A stretch of DNA of 64,000 bases, from NCBI GenBank assembly GCA_964017065.1, contig OZ024792.1, positions 3,343,754 through 3,407,753 of the forward strand. Direction: 5' to 3'. Every line of letters begins with the position of its first letter. Position 1 is the first letter of the stretch. Below, in pieces: positions 1 through 12,600 of the stretch. Source of the stretch: Haliclona indistincta. Taxonomy: Eukaryota; Porifera; Demospongiae; Haplosclerida; Chalinidae. The notes under the pieces are model-generated. The model was not told where the DNA came from. It was given only the letters and a program-made list of their open reading frames with translations, and ran no database searches. A program made the position numbers and the translations under genes.

Positions 1-960
1 ACGGACAACAATACGACACTTCTTCAAACTTTTTGTTGACATGCTTTTGGTCTCCTTAGATAACAACACAGCACAGAGAGTGCAGCCTGCAGTCCATTAT
101 AACACAATTAAAGGTTAGCTGCTGCTTGCATTAATATTAACCTTTGAATGTCTTTCCTGTCAGCTGATTTACAGCAACCCTTGCATCTTTGTGTAGCTGG
201 TAGGTTACAAGAGCTGTTGGAGAGTCTTTACCAGGAACTGGATACTGAATTGATTCCACAGGACCCAGTTTCCTCAAAAATGAAGCGTTCCACATTATTA
301 CTATTATGACCTTGATTATGACAGTACTCACCTACACCGAATTCGTATACTCTTGGCAGTGGCTTTCTCAGGCAATCCAGTTAGCACAACCATCCTGCCA
401 ATGGCATACTCAGGTGATGTTCGTTGTGCTTTTGCTCTGAGCGAAATAGAATCTTCTAACAAAGCCCACATCAAATAGAGTGTAGCGCACACTCACTATC
501 TGTTCGTTCTTCATAGTCACTGCTGCTACTTTCATCTTCATCCTTGGTTGCCAGACTTTTGTGAGATTTCGAATTTTCTCCGTGCTTAGTTGATGGCCTT
601 CTTTCAGCGTATGTAACCTGCACTGGTCTGCTACCAACTGTTTTCACATACTTGACAGCACTATCAGCTGAATCTCTGTAAACCATAAAATCTTTGACAT
701 GAGTTTAAAAAGAAACAAAACTCGCCTTTCCTGAAAAGTAACGTATCCAAAACCTCGACAGCGGTCACTTACAGCTGTGTAACATAAACACGTCGTCAGT
801 GAATAAAGCCTAGATCTGTTGGTATTACTTTTTATTACTTACACTTTTCCTTGACGGTAAAGCATCTCTTTAATGTACCATAATGACCAAAAACAGTCGC
901 CAGTTCCTCGTCTGTAGTACTGTACGGTAAATTCCGAACGAAAAGAGTCAGCCTAGACAT
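1..960 (-). CDS. RBM28: RBM28/Nop4-like RNA-binding protein, 5' part, runs off the window
   Basis: Likely a nucleolar RNA-binding protein with several RRM domains, of the RBM28/Nop4 type involved in ribosome and spliceosomal RNA maturation. Start codon at 960. Exons (minus) about 960-843, 774-726, 675-497, 437-332 and 272-142; a further exon lies within about the first 55 bases and leaves the window. The first RRM begins LTLFVRNLPYSTTDEEL and its RNP1 is RGFGYVTF, both as in RBM28. An acidic Lys/Ser-rich linker follows, then a second fold (VVLTGLPEKATAKSI) and, at the edge, the start of another RRM (KKCRIVVR). The second intron reads GC..AG (donor AG/GCGAGT), needed to keep the frame. The assignment rests on RRM1 and on domain order; another multi-RRM protein is possible because most of the gene is missing. 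Confidence 0.72.
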
Positions 961-1084
961 ATTACCACTCGTCTTTTGAACACGTGGTTGTAATTATTCC
1001 ACGCCCATAATTTAACAGTATAAATACTTAATAAAATTATAGTCATGATTGTACAACTAAGCCAACTAGAGTTCTAAAACATGA

Positions 1085-3277
1085 TCAGAACTCGTAGACT
1101 GTGCTGCCGACTATTTCAGACTCAAACTGGAGGTCTCGAATCTCGTTAAGAATTGCGTGTGCTCTTTGAAGTGCTCGAACCATTTCGACAATTTCTTTCC
1201 TACGTGCCATTGTTTCAGGCGACTCTTCCATCAATTCGTCAACAATTTCAGGTTTATACAGCTCTCTAACAAGCTCACTCTGAATGCCATCACGAACACA
1301 ATTCACCAGGCAATGCATGACTGCCTTTGGGACACTGTCTTGGACACTCTTGCGAACAATGAGAAAATACGATGTGATCAATTTTTCAATAAGTTCACAG
1401 TCAAAAGTCTGACGACTGTGAATATCATTGGGATTAGCGTGAGATTGATGAGGCAAGTCGGCACCATCATTGTCACGTGAGACAACTAGTGTGTTGAGGC
1501 CTGGCTCACTAGTTTGTGCAGCAACTGTAGAACCCGTAAACTTTTCGCTTGTGACAGGAACATTGCTTTTACTAGATGACCAGAACCAGCCTCCTTTTTG
1601 AGATGAATCAGTAGAAGATTCGCCAAATTTTTCTCTGCTCTGAGGTGGTCCCAGGACTCCTGGCTCAGCACCCATTTTTCCAAATCGGACATTAGAACTG
1701 GTTTGAGACTTCATATAGGATTCATAGGCAGCACGTGTTCCACCAACAAAGTCAGGATGATTGGTGTTGATGTATGCCAGCTCTATAGAAATTAGATTCT
1801 CGACCATCGTATTAGTGATGGGTAGGTGCTGTCGTAATAGAGAGGTAACAACCTGATTCATGCGATCTCGAAGCATGGGAAAACGCTGAAAGTCACGAAT
1901 CTGCGAAAGACAATACTGGATAATGCGTTGAAGCTCCTCGTAAACCAGTTCAACACATTGAAGGCTCGGTGGAAGCAAAAGACGGATCTGCTTTTTTACT
2001 AACAGCTCAAAAGCAATCTCAGAAACAAATAGTGCTGGCCTGGGACCCATTGCGTTGCTTATTGCATGAAGAATATCAGTACGTGACAATCCTGCAAGCG
2101 GCTCAATAGCTCTGAGAGCCTCAGTGAAGGTATGATGAAATATGTAGCATACCCTAGCTCCTCCAGAGAGTTGATTGGTCTCAATGTCACGAGAAGTGCC
2201 ATCAATTTTCTCGGTGTAGGTAGTGGAAAATCGAGTAAGAGATTGTAGAAGAGCAGATCCTTTGCTTTCCACAGGTTTACCCAGTGAAGTCAGCTGAGTG
2301 TCGTATGTGGTCAGTTTCGTACTGATGTCGTGACGAAGAAGAGGGAGGCAGTCACGTATGTGTTGCATCAACAACTTGTTCAGCATCTTGCTGAGATGAG
2401 GTGTTCCATTGCGAGAAGCAAGAGAAGGGTAACGTCGTCGCAAAAAGACTTGCTCGTGAGCAAGAGCATCTTGAATCGGTTTCTTGTCAAGAATATCTTG
2501 TTGACTGCGATTGATCACTCCAATGATCCCAAGCCTAACAGGAATAACCTGACCTGTGAGTAGATCATGTGCATCAGTCCCACTGTCCATCAAATCTAAC
2601 TTGGTGGCTACAACAAGTGTCCTGTTCCCAGGAGGGTCAACTTCTCGTGCTAGCTTGAGTGCTTCTGAGGTAGCCAGGTCAGTGTTGGCAGCATGTACAG
2701 CTAGAATGATACTGTTGGGGTTCTTGATATAAGAGAGAACCATATTACGCATCAGGGACTCAATATCTTGAGGTTGGTCTCCTACTGGAACTCGTGTGAT
2801 ACCAGGAAGGTCAACAAGTGTGAGGTTTAGGACATGAGGAGAAAACACTCTAAGGCGAATTGGTTCATTGCTTATTCCTCTGTTGCTGCCAGCTACCTCC
2901 TCTGTGGCGGCCTCTATCTCTCTTCTAACTTCATTGAAATCTTCAAACACACGATCCTTGGTGTGCAAGAACTTTGCCCATCCCCAGCTATCACCGGCCT
3001 CTTCTTCACTCACATGTACTAACTGAAGTACTAGTGGGCGCCTGGTGACTATGCCAGAACCTCTGTAAAAAGGTATACAGTAAAAATACTTTGTTCTTGT
3101 AGTAAATCACTAATTTTACCTAGGTAAAAAGTCTTGACCAACTAAATTCTCCAAAACAGAGCTTTTACCCGTACTCTGAGTTCCAACAACAGCAATTTGA
3201 GGGAGGTGAATAGCTTCTCTTCCAACAGTAGTGAACACATCTTGTAGCTTGTTAATAACGGGAATCAGTTTGTCCAT
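1085..3277 (-). CDS. DNM1L: Dynamin-1-like protein (Drp1), mitochondrial/peroxisomal fission GTPase
   Basis: Large GTPase that assembles into spirals on mitochondria and peroxisomes and constricts them. Two coding exons (minus): 3277-3120 and 3062-1085, with a 57-base intron; 711 residues against about 736 in human DNM1L. The start [15 protein letters not shown] is the family N-terminus. The G1 loop is [10 protein letters not shown]3 is [15 protein letters not shown] and G4 is [12 protein letters not shown]. Middle and GED regions follow. The variable B-insert area (about residues 510-590) is Ser/Gly/Asn-rich and there is no PH domain, which separates it from classical dynamins. The C-terminal GED ([19 protein letters not shown]) is intact. 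It lies head to head with the ZFC3H1-like gene across 361 bases. Confidence 0.95.
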
Positions 3278-3638
3278 TTTAGCTATAAAGACGAAGCTAA
3301 TAACAAGCAATGAGTCAACAATTGACCTTACCACTAAATGATCAGACAGATCTAGAGAAGAGAACTCAAAGCAACAGAACTGGCTACAACAAGTCCCGCC
3401 TATTCTTGCACGTGATGCAGCACGTGAGTGCCAACGTGATACTTTCTCGTGCACGTTCAGCTGAACAGCTGTGTGGCAGAGTCTCTTTGGCAGTTGCCGG
3501 CTAGTTAGCTAGTATAGCGTTGATGTAGCACTATGCAGTGTTAGTGCGTTACTAGAGCATCTATCAACAGTACAGGAAAGAACCAGTTCTGCGATCAGAG
3601 AACCGTCTTTGAGTGTGTTTCAGTAGTTGAGGCTCGGC
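3278..3638. promoter_or_regulatory. Divergent promoter region between DNM1L and ZFC3H1-like gene
   Basis: The 361 bases between the start codons of two divergently transcribed genes must hold both 5' UTRs and core promoters. It contains several CACGTG/CACGTGA E-box-like sites near 3411-3426 and no clear TATA box in either direction. Calling it a shared bidirectional promoter is inference from gene arrangement. Confidence 0.55.
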
Positions 3639-6600
3639 ATGGACTGGCCTCGTCACGAGCCATATGGTAGGCTACCAGTTGAGGATAGCTACGGCTATCA
3701 CCATCATCCACCTCCTGGTACGTTTAAAATTGTGACTCTAAAAAGTATAAGTTGTATTTACACTGTTTTCCTTTTAGAATTAGAAAGAACTCGTCATCAA
3801 AGTTTTGATAATCCTCAGTATCAAACTTTTTCTCCTCCGTATCATCAAATTGATCATGGACAACCTCCTTCATGTTATCGTCCCAGGTTTCCTACTCCAT
3901 CTTATTCCGGACCCCCTCCTCCACCTTATCATCATGAATCTCATCGTCAGCCATCATCTTACCTGGACTCTCCTCTTCCTCCTCCTCAACCACTTTTTTC
4001 ACCAGAGGAGGATACTTTCAACCATCATCGTCACAGAGACTATGAACATTCACATCATTTTCCACCTTATCATCAGGATACTGCCTTCTCTTCCTCTCAT
4101 TCTGAGTGGTTTCCAGGTGACTCATCAGCTCTAAGTGACCCTATGCAGCATCAAAGAGGCAATCTGTACTCTTCTCAGGAGGATTCTGTTTTTACAGACC
4201 ATTCTCATTTCTCAGATCATTCTCAATTCTCGTCACCATCTGGACCGCAACCAACCTTTGAAAGACTAAAAGAACGAAACCGTCACCCCAGTAACACATA
4301 CCCATCACCTGTGAGACGTGAAAGGAGACATTCTACAAGTAGCTCTGATCACTTTCAGCATTCCAGAAGTAGCTATAGCCATCCTCGTAAACATTATAGC
4401 GAAGACAAAAGGTCAGATTCCAGACGTGAAAATCATAGATCATCAGTTTTCAAGCGACTAGAACCTCACAAAGCTCCAAGCTCTGCTCCTTCGCAAAATG
4501 TTTCAGTTTCAGATCCTTCAAGAGGATCTGTTCTTCATCGACTTGGTCCTGTAATTCTTCCTGGTTCACTTCCTCCTCAACCTGGCCCTAATGATCTACG
4601 TGAAGAGCTTGATACTCGACAATCTTCGTCGTTATCTGTTACTCCCCCAAGTTCTTCTCAACTTTTAGTCAGAATTCAAAATTCATTGCGTACTGCCACA
4701 GACCAGAAGGGTTCAGATCATCATTCATCTTGGAATGGAATATTTTCACATGCCAATGACACATCTAGTCATACTCACTCAATTTCTTCTCCGTTAACTG
4801 TATCGCCAATAACGTCTTTTCCGAAGGAACACTTTAATCCCAGTTTGGGAATATCAGAGTTGCATGATACTTCTGTTCGTCAAGATGGCTTGCTTCCTTT
4901 GCCACAAAAGTGGTCTTTACCGTCAGCTTCTAGTCCTCAGTGCATGCCTGATGCTCTCTTGCCTTCTACTTCTAGCACCGATGAAAAATTGTCAAGTTCA
5001 GGACACGAAATGAGCATCAAGTCTTTGAGGAAGACATCTTCTGATCACTCCTCAGACTATAAAAAATCTTTTGAATCTGGTTCAAGCAGTCAAACTCGGT
5101 CTATACGCTCTGGTTCTTCACAAAGTCGTTCTTCAGTTAGGCACAGGCAGCATGTAGGTGACCATGAAAGATCTCTTTCCTCTTCTCGACCTTCAACCAG
5201 ACATGGAAAGGAAAGTAGTCATTCATCTTCTTCTAGTGCTGGAAAGCGACAGCGGAAAAGGTCTTCATTGTCACCTATTCGTTCCAGTGCAAAGAGAAGC
5301 AACGTTTCAAGAGTAGAATATTCTTCATCCAGTGCATCAAAATTAAGCACAGAGAAGCAAAGAGTTCATGTCTCTCGTTCTTCCGATTCTTCCTCAGCCA
5401 AGACACCAACAGTGCCTGTGTCAGCTAGCTCTTCTCAGTCTGTTGTCAATCAGGTAATAGTTGCAAGCCATGATGAATCTGCATGTTCGTCGAAGAATGG
5501 CTCTCTCTGTGTAAAAGTTTCAAAGGCACCATCACTTACTCGTGAATCAACTTCAGACACATCACCCCGTTATTCTTTGCGAGCACTCGAGCAACGCAGA
5601 CCTCAGAAGAGTGTAAAAGTAGTGTCAAAAGGAGTAGTGAAAGCCTCTACCTCACAAACTTCTTCAGCAAGCTCTAAGATGTCACCTGTTTCAACTGCTA
5701 TTGATTCAGTAAACACCTCATCTGTAAGAACTGACATTGACCCATCACCAAGCTCGAAGGAAGGTGAGGTGTCTTCGTCAAAACAAGACAGTGAAATTAG
5801 TAAACCAAATTCAGAAAATTTAGACACAACTACCTTGTCTATTCCATCTTCATCTGTAGGTAGTAGTGCACTTGAGTTAACACCATCAATTACTCAGGTT
5901 TTATCTGACAATGATGTACTTGAGCTAGCTCGCAAAGTTATTATCAAGCTTCAACCAGGACTGTTTGAACTGCTACACATGCATGTCTTGCCGTTTGCTA
6001 TAGACACCTCGATGCTAATTATTCTTTGGAAATCGGTGAATACAATTTACTCTGCCCGGTCAGGCTGTCTTGACAATCTACCAGATCTCTCGGATTACTG
6101 CATTGGGACCAGCAAGACAAACTCTTCCTCTGCTACTGATTTGTACGAAGAAGAACTTATTCATCTCTGTAAATTGTGTGGAATAAGTATCAATCTCTGG
6201 ATGTACCACACACTAAGGCATTATGCCTTGGTCCTTGGCTACTGCAACACTGATAACTCTTTCCGTCTTCTACTCAAGAGTATTGTTGATAGCTTAGTTT
6301 GTGTTATGGATGAACTTCAACCATCTCTTTCCTCTTCTTTTTCATGCTCTACTCTACCCGATGACACTGCTCATTCCATAGCCCGAGAACTCTACAATGA
6401 TTCTTTTGTCTACCAGCTTGTTGCTGTCCCTCTTCCAGGGTTTTCGTCAACTACTATCTTTGCTGTCTTGTTTAATGCAACAGTCCACGCTCTTACATGT
6501 CTTAGGCATCATCCCTCATCCAGTGGTCCATTCTTTAGTAATGCATTGACTGAGTTTGCTATTGGATCAGTAGCAAATGAAGTCATTGTTAACCCTTCTG

Positions 6601-9600
6601 CCCGTTTGCCAAGTCCAGAAATTCTTTATCAACAAGAGCTTTCTTCCTTGTACGAGAGGTGTGGAGAAAACTGCCCACTGTGGCGTTGCCTTGTCATGAA
6701 GTACTGGGCACTTGTAAGATATTCTCCTGCTCCCATTGTCAACATGGTTTCAAAGCAGATCGAGGAAACAACGAGCTTGGAAGAAGCAATTAAGAGTGAT
6801 TTGGAGTTGGCAGAACTAATGTTTCGAATTCTTCATGGTAAGTATTTTTATCTGTGTGATAAAAAATAATTTTTCTTGTTGATTTTACAGATATGCCTCT
6901 TCAGACTACCATTCAGCCGTTGTCAACCTCCACGATTCTTTTAAGTAAGAATCTACAATCTGACCAACAAGCTTCTCATTTATCAGATAGTGATGATTTA
7001 ATAATTGTGGACAGTCCTGCTGAATCGGCACCAGTCAATTCTTCATTTGGATTATTCCTTGAAGACAGAAAACCAGATTTGAGTTTGCTACATCGGGAAT
7101 TTTCAGAAAGTGAACAATCTGAGATGGCGGAACAACATATGGTGCTTTGTGGAGACAAGCCGGCAGAAAATAAAACTCAGAAAACATCTTTTTCACCCTT
7201 AGAACCAAAATCCGACAGTCAAACTTCTTCTCAAGGAATTTCCTCAATGGAATCTTCACAGGTATTGGTGACCTCTTCACCACCATTAGATACTTCATCT
7301 CAACATGCTACAAAGTCCCCACTTTATACCGATCAGCTGGAAGCTAAATCCTTGCCTGTTGATAAATCATCTTCTCCTTCTGTTATTTCTCCTCCAAATA
7401 TTCAGCCATCTAGTCCTCTCCATGCTGAAAATATCCAGAGACTTGACAAATCTTCGGTAACTACAGCTAGCAAGAATGATTTGGATAGTACTCAGATAAA
7501 AAATGATGTAACAACACATCCCACTTCTCTGGAAGGTGAGGAGATTAATTCTGCTTCAGTACCCCAAGAGCAAGAAAGTCCAGAGCCAGGAGAAATATTA
7601 AGTGATGAAGACAGTCAGAAAGAAAAGATTAAAGAAGAATCGATTCAGAAGCCTTTACATGATCAAAGAGCAAGTAGACAAACCAGAGTAGATTTTTCTC
7701 CTCAGCGTGTACGCTCTTTGTCTCGTAGTCAGCAACGCTCCCCACGCTACAGATATCACAGAGGGCACAGTGAACATCGACCAAAGCAACCAAAGAAAAG
7801 ATCAAGAACACGAAAGCACAGCAATGATGACCTTGAGTTAGAAAAGTTGAGAAAAGAGGCGTTAGAAAGTAGATCTAAAGCGAGAAAGACACCAGTAGGT
7901 AGTGTTACTGAAGAAAAAGGTGAGTCTAATAACATGACGGTACAACACAAGTCCGCAAAACCTGCTAACGTCAGTGTCGCAACAGTCGATACAGAACAGA
8001 CCAATCAAGCTTGTGCTAAGGAGGCAAACAAGTCAACTAGTGTAGAAGTGTCACCATGTAGTATAGGTCTGCCGTTAGATAATGATAGGCTTTCTGACAG
8101 TGTTAAAGGTAAGAGTGAGCGGATTAGGAAGAGTGATTCTCCTAAGCTTTCTATCATGGATTTGCCTCAAATGAAGGCTTGTAGTCCACTATTACACAAG
8201 AGTTCTTCTAATAGCAGTCCACAAACTCCTTTGACCAGCAATGTGACTGCTTTTAAACCAACCAGAACAGTTTCTTTGCCTATTTCTTCTGGCTTGGATG
8301 GTGAAAGAACTGTAGGAAGAAGAGCCAAACTAGCTGGTAGTCGTGTAGGGTCTCCTTATGATAGTCCTGTTAGGTCTCCTTCTTTATCAACCTCTCTACC
8401 TACCTCGTGTAGCTCTATCAAGGTTGGACACACACTTAATAATGTTGTTTATCAATGTTGTCTTGTTGTAGGTGGTTACAAACAAGAACACTACTTGGAA
8501 AGTCGAGGTATTTGTACATATGCAATAGATTTAAACTTGCAGTTGCAGCACAAGCATAATTATTGTTTAACTCTTGTATCCATAACCAAAACTAAAGTCC
8601 GTCGCCATGCGCTGCTGCTACTTGGAATTTGTGGCCTTTGTTTGCATTGTGACCCACTATTTTCTACGTTCATCTATGCTTCGTGCTGCTCCTCTAAATT
8701 ACCTTTCCAACTAAAACAAATGAGCGTTAGCCAGAATCACAACCTCTGTCTTATGTAGCCAACAAAAACCTTCCTTCTAAAGAGGGCTTTTTGCAGTGCA
8801 AGCTATAGACTTTATTTTTTGTTGGAACCCGAATTGAATGCTTCTTCCCCCTTATATGCTCTTGGTTGCAGATATGACTATGTTTTCTGTTTATCTTGTA
8901 CCAGGCTTTTACTATTGCTGTTTCTCAAGACGAGGAGGACTATTCTGATGTTGAGAAAGATTATCAGGCTCTTGAAAAGTCAGGCAATGGGCAGCAGCAA
9001 GTGTCAATATCTGAGATCAATGAAATGATCAAGAATTGTAGACAAGAGGTGGAGGTATGGAATTTAAATAGCCTCGTACCCAGGCCTGCTCTATTGAGCT
9101 GACGGCCTGGTACACACTGTTCGCGCATGCATTTAATTTATCCAGCATCCAGTTAAAACGCAGATACTTACCGTACATTTCTCCGTGTTACTTGACTAGC
9201 CACGTGATGAACACAACGTAGATAGTGCATAGCGAATTTCAGCTGACGCTTATTTGTAAAGTAAGTTTAGCTGATTTGTGTCTAGGATGCAATGTTGTGA
9301 GCTGAAATAGTGAGCATCGCGCTGAATTCAGAGCAAGTGAGAAACGCACGTATTTTTAATTAGACGCATGCGCGAACAGTGTGTACCAGGCCGTTAGCTC
9401 AATAGAGCAGGCCTGGGTATGAGGCTAGGAATTTAAATTGTAAGAATTAAATCTTGAGCCAATCAGATAACTCGAAATATACCAACTTCTGGTACACCAC
9501 ACATGTACATACACTTCTGTGCACAATGGCTAGTCAGTCGAGCTCAAAAAGTGAAGTCAATGCAAGTAGCTTATAAAGTTATTTTAAAATCATCCCAACT

Positions 9601-12600
9601 TCTGTACTGTAGTTTAGAAAATTTTGGTTTTAAGTTAGAATATTTCCTTAGGCTGTTGTTATTGATAATTTTTACTGGAAGGAGTTCGCTGCGAGAGAGT
9701 ACTATCAAAGTGCCAGACAGTTGATTATGAAGTGTCAAGCAGTGTATGAGTTCGATTTGACTGGCACGTGGCCAATCTCACTTGTCAGTGCGTACAGTTT
9801 TCTGCCAGGTGCTCTCCATGTTTCTGAAGTATCAACAAAGTTGACCAGACGTTAGGGCTCTTGGTTGAAATTTACTTCAGCACTGTATAGTGAATAGATA
9901 CCTGATCATCCACATCCTTCACTACTCGATCAGATGACTATCTTGCTTGGTCGTCTGGCCACCTCAAGAATAGGTTCCCAGGGGCGTAACTAGGGTCTGA
10001 AGAAAGTGGAGGCGCACGCGTAAGCGAGCCCAATTTTTGAATATCTAATTAATAGTCATTGAAAATGACGTCATTTCCACTAATAGATCACTCTTAATGT
10101 GGGCGTGTTATGTATACAGATTGCAATAAATAGAACTCTGACAGTTATAGCGAGCTATTCTGCTACTGCTAGGACTCTAATGAGACAGTGCGCCTGTTTT
10201 GAAAGGTTTGTTTACTTTGCGCCTGCCTAAAATCGAGGAGGCAAGTACCTCCCCTGCCTCTATGGTAGTTACGCCCCTGGTTCCATAATAATTAATTTTA
10301 TTTGGTCAAGAACAATTTTTCGAAATACTGGGTCAACTTACGAAAATTAAATCCTATCATAGTTAAAACTTTGTTCATAAGTTAATGTTCATGTAAATGT
10401 CTGTTGTAAATGTCTTTCTGTTGATGTTCTTGTAAATAATTATGTATCTATCTGTAGGCTAAGGTGTTACCAGCAGTCGCCGCAGACTCTCAGAAAGATA
10501 CATTGACTATTACATCCCCTGTTGTTGAAATGTTGCCAGCAAAGCAACAGAAAGAATATCACCACTTGAGGAAAAAACTAATTGCAGCACAGCAACAGCA
10601 GAAAAGGCAGCAAGCAGTAGCTAGTCAAAAGAAGAACAAAAACTCTGTCTTAGCTAATAGAAAACGAAGCAGTCAACAGCAGCAGCAGATTCAAGCAAAG
10701 AAGCAAAAATTACAGTCATTCTGGTAGGCTTTGTAACTGCCACACTCTATTGTTACTGTTTTGTATTTTTAGTGAGGGATTAAAGCAAGATGACCTACTC
10801 CTTTCTTCACTTACTTCTGCTCTCAAAAATTGCAAAGTGACAGCCACAGAGCAGTCATCTCACATTAAACATCTTATGGAGGAGTTAAAGGTACTTGCCC
10901 AATGCACACTGACTGATCTGTTGATGACTTTTCCAGAGCGCTGAGAATAACTTGCTGACTACTCAAAAGAAACAGTTGCTTCTAGAAAGAAAGGTCATTG
11001 CATATTATTGTGTTTGAATATTCATTGTATTATATTACACACAGGTAGAGGAGACCTCAGAACGTCTTACAAAGAACCGATTGCTCTTGCCCAAGCTACA
11101 GCAGCAACTTGATTTAACAGAAGGGTCTAATGACTCATACTCACCTGGCCAATCACCTGAGAGAATGCAACAATCAGCTTCTATTCCTGTAGTGGAAGAA
11201 ACATCTAGTGACACCCTCAACCTTCTTGAATCCGTTTCTGTGGCGTCTAGGGACAACAATGAATCGTGTGATCCTAGTTCGGAGTGTGAAGATAATTCAA
11301 TGAATATTTCTGATGATGATACAGTCTCTGGAAAGTCTAAAAACATGGAGAAGTCAGTAATACAGTCTAGTGCATCTATGAAAGTGGCAGTTAGCGAGTC
11401 GATTAGTGAAAATGAGCGACAAGAGATGGTCACTGACGAAAATGATGAAGAAACAGATACTGGATCAACAGTTAGTGAAAAGAATCTGTCACCATCTAAA
11501 CTTCAGATTCCATCTTCCGTATCTCCTGCTACCCCTTCTGGTCTAAGTGTACTTGGCAAATCTTCAGATGCCATAGTTACTTTGCCTTCTAAACCAACCA
11601 TTACCAAACAATCAAATTCGTCTATGCAGCGAAAACTTTTGCAGCGTGTTGTTGAAGGTCAGCGTCAGATTCAAAAGGTCAAGGAAGGTTTGATTGCAGC
11701 TCTTGCTAGTCAAGCAACCACATCCAAAACCAAGACAGACCCTACTCCTCCTACTGCAGTTGTGAAACTACCAAGCAGTTCATCCAGTGTGAAACTTGTA
11801 CTGAAAGAAAAGACCCGCGAAGGTCTGCACCGTGTACTTGGAGCTCTGGGAGTGCAGGAGAGCAATTTTGATGAAATATTAGCAAAAATTAATGTAAGCA
11901 TTGTGTATTTGTTTTAACATGCTCTTTCCTACCTTCTTTAGGCTCTTGATCTGTATGAACTATTTCTTGCAATGCTACCAGATACTGATCCACTGTGCCC
12001 CCTTACTTCACTACACTTGGTCACTGGATTGGTGATTAATCAAATATTATCTCCTCCTCCACCTGATGATTCTTGTCTCATCTCTGAGGTTTTGCTAGTA
12101 AAAGCACTTGAAAAAACCTCTACTATGGAACCCAAACCTGCTGTCGATTCCAACTCTGAATTCGCTTCCTATTCTTCTCCTTTGCTTACCTTTCAATCAT
12201 ATCGACTGAAACCATACTTTCGGACTCAGTTTAACCTTTCTCTTTCTTCTGCTACCTACTCTCATAGAGTCGATCCTGAACAGACTATGTGCCGATTCGA
12301 GCTTTTAGGAAGGTGCTTTAATTCTCAATGTTCAGCTCAGCATTTCTCTGACATTTTTTCATCAACTGATCAAATATTGGAAGATATTTCTTCATATCAG
12401 TCAACCACTATTGATAGCTCACAAGACCCTTCTCAGGATAAACTTAAGAATTTTCGTGGAAAAGTCAGTGAGGACGAATTGCTTCAATTAACTGCCCACT
12501 CCACTAGAGAGAGGTTATTGAAGACATCTAGAAGCAGCTCTCTCAGCTGTAGCTCTCTGACACAGCCACCTACACATAGGACCAGAAATGAAGAGGAGGA

